DNA from: Sulfitobacter sp. THAF37
Lineage (GTDB): Bacteria > Pseudomonadota > Alphaproteobacteria > Rhodobacterales > Rhodobacteraceae
Length of the DNA: 64,000 bases
NCBI RefSeq assembly: GCF_009363555.1
Contig: NZ_CP045375.1
Span: 42,275 to 106,274 of the forward strand
Direction of reading: 5' to 3'
Of this stretch, positions 49,484-57,906 are shown one piece after another. The notes under the pieces are model-generated. The model made no database searches. It saw only the letters and a program-made list of their open reading frames with translations, and was not told where the DNA came from. The position numbers were made by a program, and so were the translations under genes. Position 1 is the first letter of the stretch. The number at the start of each line of letters is the position of its first letter.

Positions 49484-51496
49484 CTAAATCTCTTCGCGTA
49501 CGCCCTTCTTGCTCCGCTCCATAGTTGCCTCCAACATATCGAGACCATCGACAGCAGAGCGCATCTGCGCCTCATCATCCACGCTCACTGCCTCGGCATC
49601 CGTGACTTGGCCCCCAAAATCCATCTCCATCTGGCGCTGTTCCTCGGCGACGACGGCTTGAACTACAGGTGCTGTCTTCTTTGTGGCGATATCGGTTTTC
49701 CCTGAAGGTTGGCCCCCAGCAGCCTCGCCTACCCGCTCCACATCAGCTTCAGAACCACGGGGCCCGCTCGACGGCGGTGTCATCGGCATCGCGCGGACAC
49801 TCAACGGCAGCGTGCCTTGCGATCCCCCTCCCCCCGGTTCCGGAAACGGCAACTCCCCCGTCTGCGCTGCATGGATGGCCTTAAACAGCCGGTCGTCAAA
49901 ATACTGGATCCGCTTTGCCCGGACCGGCATCTGGGCATCGATGACCATGACGATTTCGTCGAGCGGTAGGCGGCGCGCCTCATCCTCGGGCAGGAGAGAG
50001 CTTTCTTCGGTCCGGGTCGACTGGCTGCGCCCTTCAAAGGGGTTCTTGCCGATGGACTGGGATCGCGTGATGACGGTCTTCGTGGTCTTGCCGACCGCCT
50101 TGCTCAGTTCCTCGACGGTTTTTTCATCCGAAGGCGTTAGGTAGAGCTTCACGCCCGCGTTGCCCTGTAGCGCGCGGCGGGTGTTCTCACCGTAGATTTC
50201 ATCGAGGGCGGGGATGGTTTGCGTGACAACGGCCAGGTGACCGCGATAGGTGCGCAGGGTCTCGATACTCTCGACCACGATGGGCATCTTGCCGAGACGA
50301 TTGAACTCGTCGAGCATGATCATCACGGGCCACGGCTCGTCTGGCCCGGGATCCTTTTCCTGCATGGCGGAGAGGAGATCGGAGAAGAATAGGCGGATCA
50401 GCGGTGCGAGGGGTTTCACCATTAGCGGCTGGACCACGAGATAGACCGAAAAGGGCTTTTTCCGGATCGTCCGGAAATCAAAATCCGACACCGCCGTCGC
50501 TTCATCGATGGCCGGGTTCTGCCATTGATCGAGCCCCGAGGTCATCAGGAGCGAAACGTATGAGGTCAGCGTGTCGTTGTTGGTCGAGGCCAGCCGCGTG
50601 AAGATCAGCTTCGCGGCCCTGTTCTCCACCTCATGGCCCCGCGCGAAGTATTCCTTCTGCTTGTTCCCGCCCGAAGCCGCGATGCGATAGATTTCGCCGA
50701 GAGTCGGACGCTTGCGCTGGAAGGCCAGCAGGCCTGCCGCCACAAAAAGATCGATTCCGCCCTTGAGGAGGCCCTGCACCCGGTCGTTGTCGCTTTGCAG
50801 GAACAGCGTCGCCAGGAGTTGCAGTTCCATCTGTTGGCGCGCGGGATCTTTCAGCTGATAGATGCGCAGGAGCGGGTTGTAGCGATGCGTGCGCCTGCCC
50901 TCCCAATCGGTGGGGGCAAAGCGATAGACCTTGTCACCTTGGGCGGCGCGGTGCCGGGCCGTGGCCTCGAAACACTCTCCCTTTACATCGAGCGTCACGG
51001 CGGAGCCTTGCCAGGTCAGCAGGTTTGGAATGACGAAACCCGTGGTCTTGCCGCGGCCCGTGGGCGCCACGATCAGCGCATGCGGGAAGACCTTGGAGCA
51101 AATGTATTTTGCGCGGGAGCCGGGCGCCCCAAGCTTGCCGAGGATGAACCCGGTCCCAGGCGCCCCGAAAAACCCGTTTGCCTTCATCTCGCGCGCGCTC
51201 TGCCAATGAGTCTGACCAAAGCGTGTCAGGGCAGACCCTGAGAGAGCGAGGCTCAGCATCAGGCCGGCGGCGGCGAAGCTGCCGATGATCAGATGGATGA
51301 GTTGCGCGTCCTCGGGGCGGCGGTCCAGGATCGCCATGTAGTTCTGCGCGATATAAGCAAAGTCGATCTCGGCCCCGAAGCCGAGATCCTGGTAGGTCAG
51401 CACCGCCGAGGCGATGGTATAGCCCATGGCGGCGGTCACCAGCGTCACCAACAGGACGCCCGTGGCAATTCGCGCTTTTCCCATGGGCGCGCTCAA
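49484..51496 (-). CDS. virD4: VirD4/TraG coupling protein
   Basis: 670 residues. Two or three membrane helices in the first 95 residues, Walker A ALIVAPTGRGKTTGFVIPN, the TLDVKGECFEAT strand, Walker B PVMIMLDEFNRLGKMP and the late VVTQTIPALDEIYG motif. It brings the relaxase-DNA complex to the channel using ATP. The C-terminal 120 residues are Pro/Gly-rich and variable. ATGA overlap with virD2 upstream. Confidence 0.95.
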   Translation of the reverse strand: MSAPMGKARIATGVLLVTLVTAAMGYTIASAVLTYQDLGFGAEIDFAYIAQNYMAILDRRPEDAQLIHLIIGSFAAAGLMLSLALSGSALTRFGQTHWQSAREMKANGFFGAPGTGFILGKLGAPGSRAKYICSKVFPHALIVAPTGRGKTTGFVIPNLLTWQGSAVTLDVKGECFEATARHRAAQGDKVYRFAPTDWEGRRTHRYNPLLRIYQLKDPARQQMELQLLATLFLQSDNDRVQGLLKGGIDLFVAAGLLAFQRKRPTLGEIYRIAASGGNKQKEYFARGHEVENRAAKLIFTRLASTNNDTLTSYVSLLMTSGLDQWQNPAIDEATAVSDFDFRTIRKKPFSVYLVVQPLMVKPLAPLIRLFFSDLLSAMQEKDPGPDEPWPVMIMLDEFNRLGKMPIVVESIETLRTYRGHLAVVTQTIPALDEIYGENTRRALQGNAGVKLYLTPSDEKTVEELSKAVGKTTKTVITRSQSIGKNPFEGRSQSTRTEESSLLPEDEARRLPLDEIVMVIDAQMPVRAKRIQYFDDRLFKAIHAAQTGELPFPEPGGGGSQGTLPLSVRAMPMTPPSSGPRGSEADVERVGEAAGGQPSGKTDIATKKTAPVVQAVVAEEQRQMEMDFGGQVTDAEAVSVDDEAQMRSAVDGLDMLEATMERSKKGVREEI

Positions 51497-53832
51497 TGGA
51501 CCTGGCCCCGCTCGGTCTCGCCATCCACGTCTGTGGCGCGGTGTTTTTCGTATTCGGCATCGGCCAGATCATCGACCACCTGACGCAAGGCCTCGGTATT
51601 GGCCGTCGCGGCATCAGATTGCAGGTAGACCTTGGCGACATAGAGCCGGTCGAGGCGGTCCTCGAGAACCTGTTCCAGCGCATCAGCATCGCCGGATGTG
51701 AGGCGGCCCAATTGGCGGTCATCCAGCACCCGTGCGATCTCGTTGCGGAAGGCATCCCGTTCCGCTTCGGTCTCGAAGGGCGCGGACAGCTCCCCGGCCC
51801 GTTCATGATCAAGGACACGTGCAATCTCCTCTGGGACACGGTCGGTACGGTCAGACTGCATCGCCGTTTCATCGCGGGTCGCTAGACGTTCGTCGCGCGT
51901 GCCAACCCCAAGCCCCTCGCGCATCTCGGTTTCCCGGCGAACTTGATTGATGGCTTCCGTGTCCCGTATCTCCACAACGGCGGCATAGGTCGCGCCGAGC
52001 CCGCGGGCGAGGTGGGACGGCATGTCCGGGTAGCGCGCGCGCAAGTCATCGGCGACAGCATCTGCAACGGGCGTGCGGAGGTCGCGTCCCTCCATGATCC
52101 GGTCGACTTCGCGGGTGATCTCGCTGGCGCGGGCCGCATCGCTGATGGTCTCCCTGTAGGGCTCGGACCGGTCGATCACATCTCCCGGTCGTGCGAGCAA
52201 GTCCGGGTGTGCCTCGAGATACGCGCGCTGCTCCGCTTCGATCCGGCGCTCCGCCCGCGAGACAACCTCCCAGTCCCGGTCCTCGATCTGCTGCGCTGTC
52301 AGACCGTCTGCGCGCATCTCCTGACGGATTGTCCCTTCCATCGCCCGGACCGCGCCCTCGTGATAGTGGAACCGCTCGCTGACCGCATCCGCTTCCATTA
52401 CACCATCCCGGCGCAGCACGTTCTCCCGTTCCAGAAGCGTGCCAAGCTCGACATGCACGTCATTCAGGATGTCACGCGCCTTTTCCAGGTCGGCGCGGCG
52501 TTCGAGGTTCAGGTCCCGCGCCTCGGCCACCTTGGAGAGATCATCGGCGATCCATTGATGCTCAAGCGCGGCATTCGAGGCGCCGGTTTCGATCCGGGCG
52601 ACCACTTCCGATGTGCTGATCCCGGTGCCGCGCAGCGCGGTGTCGATGCGCGATCTCAAGTCGGGCATTGCCAGACGCGCGAGCTGGCTGTTGTCGATAT
52701 TGGCCTCGGAATAGACCCCGCCCTCCGAGGGGGTCTCCGACAGCGTGGATGATCGCAGCCCCAAGGGCTGCATGTGCTGGACCTGCTTCTGGATCTCGAT
52801 GAGGCGCTTTTCCAGCGCGGGACGTTCCGCATCGGACTTCTCGGCGATCATGCCCTGAACCCGCGCGAGCTTTTCCGCATAGAGGCTTCTCAGATCCTCG
52901 AAACTTTGATCCTCGGCCATATACACATCTCCTGTTCGGTCCACCTGCCCGCCATGCGCCAGCACCTCGCCCGCGCGAAAGAGGGCTGTGGCAATATCCT
53001 CGCGGGCCTCGCGCGAAGCCTCCGCAGCAAGCGAATGGTAGACGGTTCTGGTGTTGGCGATCTCCGCCAGCGTCCGGGTCAGGTCGGCCCCGACGCGTTC
53101 ACGCTCGCGGGGCGCGCGACCCTCTTCCTTCGCGGCATAAACTTCGCTGGTCCGGGCCGGGTAATGGACAACCCCGCGATCGACCCGGCGCGTGGCTTCC
53201 AGGCGCACGCCGTACTTTTCCGCCTCCTCGACCATGGCGAGGCGGAAGTCGTCATAGTTGAAGCGGTGGTTGCGCCCCAGGTAGAAGAACTCGCCTTCTT
53301 GCGAGCGGCGGTTCAGAACCAGATGCGCATGCGGGTGATCGCGGTCCTCATGCACCGCGATGATGTAGTCGAAATGCCCTTCGTCGGTCTGGAAGAACCG
53401 CTCCGCCACATCTGTCGCGATGTCGCGCACATCCTCCCCGCGCGTGCCGACGGGGAAGGACATGAGCATGTGGGTTGTCTGGCCCAGCTTGGGTTTGAAG
53501 CCTGCATCCCACCGCTTGGCAAAGCGCTCGGTCAGATCCTTGATGTCACGCGCCTCGAGCTTCGCCTTGCCATCCAGAAACCCGCTACTGTCCACGATAT
53601 GGGTGGACTTGGTGGTGAGGTACTCGAGCTGGTTTGCGAGCTGTGATTTGGTATGCGTACCGCCGCCCCGGATCGCCTTGAAGACCGCCGGCCGATGCCC
53701 TGCCGCCGCGCGCACAAGCTGGCGCTGCTTGGCGACATGCAGCCCCTGCATCGAGCCCCGGATTCGGCTCCAGCCGTCCCGAAAGACCTCGCCCGTGACA
53801 GCGTCAACAGCATCATTCAGCCGCATGGGCAA
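51493..53832 (-). CDS. virD2: VirD2-type relaxase
   Basis: 779 residues. The N-terminal relaxase domain (about 50-280) shows the Tyr-bearing NQLEYLTTK region, MLMSFPVGT, and the metal-binding three-His motif IIAVHEDRDHPHAHLVLN. It nicks at oriT and stays bound to the 5' end for transfer. The long C-terminal part is helical and charged, with repeated Glu/Arg segments, larger than Ti VirD2 (about 420). It overlaps the MobC-like gene by 20 bases and virD4 by four. Confidence 0.92.
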   Translation of the reverse strand: MPMRLNDAVDAVTGEVFRDGWSRIRGSMQGLHVAKQRQLVRAAAGHRPAVFKAIRGGGTHTKSQLANQLEYLTTKSTHIVDSSGFLDGKAKLEARDIKDLTERFAKRWDAGFKPKLGQTTHMLMSFPVGTRGEDVRDIATDVAERFFQTDEGHFDYIIAVHEDRDHPHAHLVLNRRSQEGEFFYLGRNHRFNYDDFRLAMVEEAEKYGVRLEATRRVDRGVVHYPARTSEVYAAKEEGRAPRERERVGADLTRTLAEIANTRTVYHSLAAEASREAREDIATALFRAGEVLAHGGQVDRTGDVYMAEDQSFEDLRSLYAEKLARVQGMIAEKSDAERPALEKRLIEIQKQVQHMQPLGLRSSTLSETPSEGGVYSEANIDNSQLARLAMPDLRSRIDTALRGTGISTSEVVARIETGASNAALEHQWIADDLSKVAEARDLNLERRADLEKARDILNDVHVELGTLLERENVLRRDGVMEADAVSERFHYHEGAVRAMEGTIRQEMRADGLTAQQIEDRDWEVVSRAERRIEAEQRAYLEAHPDLLARPGDVIDRSEPYRETISDAARASEITREVDRIMEGRDLRTPVADAVADDLRARYPDMPSHLARGLGATYAAVVEIRDTEAINQVRRETEMREGLGVGTRDERLATRDETAMQSDRTDRVPEEIARVLDHERAGELSAPFETEAERDAFRNEIARVLDDRQLGRLTSGDADALEQVLEDRLDRLYVAKVYLQSDAATANTEALRQVVDDLADAEYEKHRATDVDGETERGQVH

Positions 53833-54406
53833 ACTCCCTTAGCGCAGCACTGGCTTCGAGCTGCATCGCGTCACGGCGGCGGCGCAGGAGCAGGTCGATC
53901 TCGTCGGCGGAATCGAGGATGAACCGCGCCAGCCCGCGCATCTGCGCGAGACGCAATTCGGTGAACTCGGCACTCGTGCCGCCCACGGCCACCTGCCCCA
54001 TCCGGTTGGCCCGCGTCATCTGCTTGGCGATCTGCGCGACCCCATTGCCAACCTCATGCAGCGAGGCGCGGTAACGCGCCATCTCAGCCGCCATCTGCGC
54101 GTCCGGAACGAACACCCCGCCTGCCGCCTGAATGAGCCGCCGCAGACCCTCGGCCCGGCTCTCGATCCCCGCCTCGGCCAGCACCTCGTCGAGCGCCGCC
54201 AGCTCCGCAGCCGTGACCTTCACACTGACTGCTAAGACCGGAATAGCGGCATCGGCCTGGCGCTCGGCATCGGCTTTGAGCGTGTACTGGATCGCCCGCG
54301 GCGACACGCCAAACCGCTCCGCCAACACGGATGTCGACACACCTTCCGCAGCCTCGCGAACGATCTCCATGCGGTCCGCATCTGTGAGACGTTTTGAACG
54401 AGACAT
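53813..54406 (-). CDS. MobC-like relaxosome accessory protein
   Basis: 197 residues. A helix-turn-helix near the start (VSTSVLAERFGVSPRAIQYT) is followed by a MobC/VirD1-type region (AEAGIESRAEGLRRLIQAAGG, LHEVGNGVAQIAKQMTRANR). Such proteins open DNA at oriT for the relaxase. It is first in the mobC-virD2-virD4 row and adjoins the structured region at 54461-54953, its likely target. Confidence 0.82.
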   Translation of the reverse strand: MSRSKRLTDADRMEIVREAAEGVSTSVLAERFGVSPRAIQYTLKADAERQADAAIPVLAVSVKVTAAELAALDEVLAEAGIESRAEGLRRLIQAAGGVFVPDAQMAAEMARYRASLHEVGNGVAQIAKQMTRANRMGQVAVGGTSAEFTELRLAQMRGLARFILDSADEIDLLLRRRRDAMQLEASAALREFAHAAE

Positions 54407-54628
54407 GCGAAGAAAGACCCCCTATTTCCTGCCACCTTCCACCAAGGCTGCCCCTACCTTACGATAATATAGTAAACTGTGAATTATATACTTACGTTGC
54501 CTTCAGGCTCAGGCAGCCTTGGTGTCCGCTTCCCCCGCGGCCCGCAGGGACGCGGCTCTGCTGCCCTCACCACCGGGCGACCCACCTGTCCAATGGGTCC
54601 CCTTCCCCAGCACCGCCCGAGGGTCTGG

Positions 54629-54648
54629 CCGAACACGCACGTGTTCGG
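54629..54648. repeat. Perfect palindrome, 9-bp arms
   Basis: CCGAACACG-CA-CGTGTTCGG. A near-gapless dyad, suited to binding a dimeric protein such as a relaxosome factor, or to cruciform extrusion. Confidence 0.7.
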
Positions 54649-54677
54649 ACGGAACCGCGGGCGGGCGCAAACCCCAC

Positions 54678-54808
54678 CGACAGGGCGGACAGGCAGGGTC
54701 AAGGAGGGCCAGATTTGGCTCCGCCAAATCTCTGCCGCAAAAACCGGGAGGCCCTGGCCGATAGGTTTTTGTGGATGGCCCCCTTGAGGCTGACTGTCCG
54801 CCCTGTCG
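54678..54808. repeat. 131-bp nested inverted repeat (Y-shaped)
   Basis: Outer arms CGACAGGGCGGACAG (54678-54692) and CTGTCCGCCCTGTCG (54794-54808) match over 15 of 15. Inside, TCAAGG-A-GGGCC (54699-54710) pairs with GGCCCCCTTGA (54777-54787) with one bulged A. Inside that lie two hairpins: AGATTTGGC-TCC-GCCAAATCT (54711-54731) and CAAAAACC/GGTTTTTG (54738-54745 with 54764-54771). The order implies selection for the fold, in DNA or RNA. Confidence 0.75.
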
Positions 54809-54904
54809 CGGCCTGATCATTCCGGGCGGCGATCGTCCTTTGAGCGCGCGGCTACCGGAAGCAAAGTCAGGTTGCTGGCGGCGATCACACGCGCCGGTGA
54901 CGGC

Positions 54905-54953
54905 ATCCCTGGAACAGGGATCGGGCCGCCCCAAGATCGTCCTGGGGCGGCCC
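54905..54953. terminator. Two tandem strong hairpins
   Basis: ATCCCTG-GAA-CAGGGAT (54905-54921) is followed by GGGCCGCCCCA/TGGGGCGGCCC (54923-54933 with 54943-54953). They lie just past the stop of the 54970-55176 gene and could end its transcript, though no T run follows on either strand; they may also be part of oriT. Confidence 0.5.
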
Positions 54954-54969
54954 ATACTCGTCAGAGGAT

Positions 54970-55176
54970 TCAGTCCTGGGGATCCTTCGCGCTCGGCGGG
55001 AACATCACCAGCTCAGAGACCGCGACCGGGAAGTCGAGCTTGAGGCTGAAGAACTCCGAACCGTCCCCGTTGCGGGTGTTGCGGAACATCGCACCCACTC
55101 GCTGAAAACGGGTGCGCTCCTGGCCATCGGTGTCGGTGAACTTGACGGGGACGGTGGCGACGTAGTGGTTGGTCAT
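54970..55176 (-). CDS. Small conserved plasmid protein
   Basis: 68 residues, MTNHYVATVPVKFTDTDGQE and RFQRVGAMFRNTRNGDGSEF, then FFSLKLDFPVAVSELVMFPP. Beta-rich, resembling the strand layout of the DUF736 type proteins found on these elements (compare 63383-64000, which has the same RIGSAW/NPYISM style of strands), though I cannot assign it. ATG 55176 has AAGGAG about 7 bases upstream. It lies between two structured segments. Confidence 0.65.
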   Translation of the reverse strand: MTNHYVATVPVKFTDTDGQERTRFQRVGAMFRNTRNGDGSEFFSLKLDFPVAVSELVMFPPSAKDPQD

Positions 55177-55195
55177 TTGGGTTACTCCTTGTTGC

Positions 55196-55339
55196 GATGG
55201 GGATCACCCAGCACGGGGCAAGAGGCCCGGTCGCAAGCGCAAATGCGGAGGGTCCGCGGCTCCGCCGTGGAAGCCGTATTTGTGCTTGCCGAAGCGTGAG
55301 CTGAGGGCACGGACGGGCCGACCCCGTGCGATCCACATC
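55196..55339 (+). ncRNA. Candidate structured RNA, 144 nt nested hairpin
   Basis: Five stems nest concentrically: 55196-55205 with 55330-55339 (9 of 10 pairs); GCACGGGG (55211-55218) with CCCCGTGC (55322-55329); GGCCCG (55224-55229) with CGGGCC (55314-55319); a 16-bp stem 55233-55248 with 55274-55289; and TCCGCGG (55253-55259) with CCGTGGA (55265-55271). In the two inner stems all three non-Watson-Crick pairs are G-U when read on this strand and A-C on the other, which favours an RNA made from the plus strand. No known RNA family is recognised. Confidence 0.6.
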
Positions 55340-55363
55340 AATGAGCAAAAAGGAGTGATCCGG

Positions 55364-55432
55364 ATGACCCTTGCCATCACGCTGCCGCCACCATCCGCGT
55401 CCTCGTCCCGCCAAGCCTGGCCGGGGAGCTAA
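55364..55432 (+). CDS. Possible 22-residue ORF after the structured RNA
   Basis: AAGGAG at 55350-55355 stands eight bases before ATG 55364, which opens MTLAITLPPPSASSSRQAW-PGS. A still smaller ORF, ATG 55341 to TGA 55358 (MSKKE), overlaps that ribosome site. The pairing of a structured leader with good start signals is suggestive, but 22 codons cannot be confirmed by eye. The following 278 bases to 55710 hold nothing else supported. Confidence 0.3.
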   Translation: MTLAITLPPPSASSSRQAWPGS

Positions 55433-55710
55433 CGGAGCCCGATCGCTTAGGTGCGATGTCCCGAAACGCCACCCGAGGGTTGTGCAGGTCTTCAGCCTCA
55501 TGTGCGACGTCTCGACCCCTCGGTCTTGCGCTGCTGACGATGTGCGAGGTGCGCACCATCCCCAGCCCGTACCGATGCGGATGGGCCGAACTCTGACGGG
55601 CTGGGTAGAGGGATGACGGTGCTGGACGCCGTGAGCTGCCGATCAAGTGTGACCGATCGCACGCGCCATGAGACATGACGAAAGGGCCGCCCGAAGGCGA
55701 CCCTCTCAAT

Positions 55711-56640
55711 TCACTCCTGCGACGCCGTCTTCGCCGGGTCAGCAACCCGCATGACCGTCAGGCCTTTCGCTTCCGCCTTCTGCCCGAGGTTCAGAGCGAC
55801 CCCGTTGCCGCCGAAGAGTACAACCCCCGTCGCCGCGAACTTGTCGTCCAGCATCTCGTCGTTGCACTTGAACGGTGCCGCCCGCCCGTGTGCGGACCAG
55901 CGCGGATCGAAGCGCGCCTGCGCGACCCCGCGGGCGCGCGCCCACCGGGCCGCAATCATCTCCGCCCCGTGCTTGCCTCCCTTGTGGCAGAGGAAGATCT
56001 CCTGGTTGCGGTTCTGCTTGATCCGTTCGCGAACTTTGTCGAGCGTATTGAAGATCACATCGACATCGGTCCAGTCGGTGGCGCCCGAGACGATCAGGGG
56101 CACCCCCTCGACTTTCGACTTCTCGGCGGTTTCGCGGTCGTGCTGCTCCAGCAGCTGCCGCGCCTCGAAGACCGCCCCGGTCTCTTGCGCCCGGACGCTT
56201 GCGCGCGACCCGGCGGCCGGGATGAAGGCGTGACCGGTCTCGATCTCGTAGCATTCCGCCGCTGCCTCGCTCATCACCTCGATGGCGCTGACGATCTCGC
56301 GCAGCTGCAGGAAGCGTACCTGCGCTTCTTCCAGCGCGGTCTCGGCGATCTCCGATCCGTCATGGGATTTTGCCAGCGCCCCGATCTTGTCGGCGGTGCG
56401 GTCCACCTCCTTGCCAAGTGCCACCTTGCGGCGCTGCAGGATCGTCGCGAGCCCATGGGCCAGCGGTTCGATTTCTGCCTCGAGCCCGGTCCCGCGCAGC
56501 TGACCGAGAAGAGCCTCGAAGCTCTCGCGGATGATGCGGTCGGTCAGGATGTGGTCGTCCGGGATCGGCAGCTGTGCGTCTTTTTCCGTCAGCCCGAAAA
56601 GCTCGATGGTCTCGTAAGTGTTCGCTTGATCGTACGCCAT
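55711..56640 (-). CDS. DUF2493 (SLOG-fold) plasmid-associated protein
   Basis: 309 residues from ATG 56640 with GGAG six bases upstream; ATG 56691 is less likely. The N-terminal two thirds are helical (residues 20-165). A C-terminal DUF2493 domain of the SLOG nucleotide-binding superfamily is seen: GVPLIVSGATDWTDVDVIFN, IFLCHKGGKHGAEMIAARWA, DPRWSAHGRAAPFKCNDEML and GVVLFGGNGVALNLGQKAEA. SLOG proteins bind nucleotide-like ligands. It is a common companion of these conjugative elements, role unknown. Confidence 0.85.
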   Translation of the reverse strand: MAYDQANTYETIELFGLTEKDAQLPIPDDHILTDRIIRESFEALLGQLRGTGLEAEIEPLAHGLATILQRRKVALGKEVDRTADKIGALAKSHDGSEIAETALEEAQVRFLQLREIVSAIEVMSEAAAECYEIETGHAFIPAAGSRASVRAQETGAVFEARQLLEQHDRETAEKSKVEGVPLIVSGATDWTDVDVIFNTLDKVRERIKQNRNQEIFLCHKGGKHGAEMIAARWARARGVAQARFDPRWSAHGRAAPFKCNDEMLDDKFAATGVVLFGGNGVALNLGQKAEAKGLTVMRVADPAKTASQE

Positions 56641-57480
56641 GTCTGGTCTCCAGTATTCGGTTGTAGAGCCACCACGGGAGTGTGGGGGCATGGCCGAATG
56701 CCTGGTTTCCGAATCTGTCCGGGTCAGGGACGGCGCAGCCGCCGGCTTGCCGGGCGCAAAAGTTTTCCGAGCGCAGCACCCGACACAGGCCCGCGCTCAC
56801 GCACGGGACCGCCCCGCGCCAAAGGCCCTGCCCTCGCCGAAAAGTTTTGCGATCCTTGAGGCGGGCTGATTTGGGGGCCATCCGGAGGATATGCTTCCAC
56901 GCTCATGTGTGTGTGTTTTGACGGTAGGTTTGCCCGACCCGAGCAGGCAAACGGCCCAACCGGACGCGGGAGACGGATGAAGCGGCGGGATCGTTTTGGC
57001 CTCGGCCAAAACAGACCAGAGCGCAATCCGGCGGAGCGGCCAGGGAGAGACGTGCTCGCGAGGCGGGCAAACCGGGACGCCAAGCGCGACGCCGCGGTGA
57101 GGCCGCATGGCCGAATGCGCGACGGACCGAAGGGCCGTTCTCCCCTGCGACACGCGAAGCCGAGCTGGGGAGGCCGCAAGGCTTAGCCCAAGGTTGATGT
57201 GCTGGCGACGCTGCTGCCGACTATAGTGATTGCTTTTCCGGGCATTGGACGTGATGGGCGGGAGCCAGTCATTCGCTGCGCCTTGGACGAACGGCAGCGA
57301 TGCGTAGGAAGTGGACTTCGCAAAGTTGCGGGTTTTGGCGGCGGGTGGAGATACATATGCTGCGTGCGCATCTGGATAAACCGTCTTTTGCCGTAGGGGC
57401 AGCCGCCATACATCATCCAACGGAAGGGATTCGGGGCAAAACTGCTCTCGCGGTAAGGATATCGGCGTCGGTACTAACCA
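56641..57480. other. 840-bp gap with strong dyads, no supported gene
   Basis: Long GC-rich frames here lack starts and family resemblance. Two clean hairpins are present: GTTTGCC/GGCAAAC (56928-56934 with 56946-56952) and GTTTTGGCC-TC-GGCCAAAAC (56993-57012). GCAAAAGTTTT-type tracts occur near 56758 and 56840. The gap may hold the leader of the DUF2493 gene or replication/transfer sites. Confidence 0.5.
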
Positions 57481-57906
57481 TTACTTGCCGCTTAGCCACC
57501 GCCGGAAACGTTGCCAAAGACCTTGTGGCACATCCGCATTCGCCATTGATGCGGGGGCTTCCGGCGCATCGTAATACCGACCTTTGGCGCGACGGTCGTG
57601 CGCCCGTCCAGCGGCAATCTGTTCATCACTCATATCACCTGCCCACCGGATATTGCTGTGCTTGATCCAGTAATGCGACCGGCAAGGAAAGCTCCAGTTC
57701 CCGATGGACGGCGAGAGCGAGATCGACACACCGTCATAGCCCATCTTCCAGTCCGTCGGGCTTAAGGGCGTGACGACTTCCCTGCCACAGCCGCAGGCGC
57801 ATTTGTGAACGGCCGTTGCGTAATCCATGGCGAGGTACAGAACGCCCTCCTCGGTCTGCTCGGGGATCGCATCTACAAATTTGTGGGTAATCTTCTTAAT
57901 CGTCAT
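57481..57906 (-). CDS. DUF6527 family protein, ubiquitin-like cassette
   Basis: 141 residues. Likely zinc ligands: HKCACGCGREVVTPLSP and WSFPCRSHYWIKHSN. The layout (EEGVLYLAMDYATAVHKCAC, ISLSPSIGNWSFPCRSHYWI) is that of DUF6527, which travels with bacterial ubiquitin-like and E1-like genes. Role is undetermined; a metal-dependent processing enzyme or adaptor is possible. It overlaps the E1-like gene by 11 bases and is last of the three-gene cassette. Confidence 0.82.
   Translation of the reverse strand: MTIKKITHKFVDAIPEQTEEGVLYLAMDYATAVHKCACGCGREVVTPLSPTDWKMGYDGVSISLSPSIGNWSFPCRSHYWIKHSNIRWAGDMSDEQIAAGRAHDRRAKGRYYDAPEAPASMANADVPQGLWQRFRRWLSGK

Larger units (their letters stand above)
54461..54953. 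other. Candidate oriT: AT-rich tract plus nested inverted repeats
   Basis: The 563-base gap before mobC holds no supported gene. From the mobC side it has an AT-rich tract (about 54461-54497, with GTAA/TTAC arms), then a perfect palindrome, a 131-base nested inverted repeat and two tandem hairpins (separate entries). Place next to relaxase and MobC genes plus this structure make it the best transfer-origin candidate. The nick site was not identified. Confidence 0.55.

Noticed and set aside
54509..54955. Long GC-rich reading frames between mobC and the 54970 gene
   Set aside because: Composition is Arg/Pro-rich, no ribosome site, and the sequence is explained by inverted repeats.
55196..55339. 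Retron msr-msd for the nested hairpin
   Set aside because: No reverse transcriptase gene lies in the window.
56724..57420. Reading frames on both strands in the 56.6-57.5 kb gap
   Set aside because: Low-complexity translations without family resemblance or start signals.
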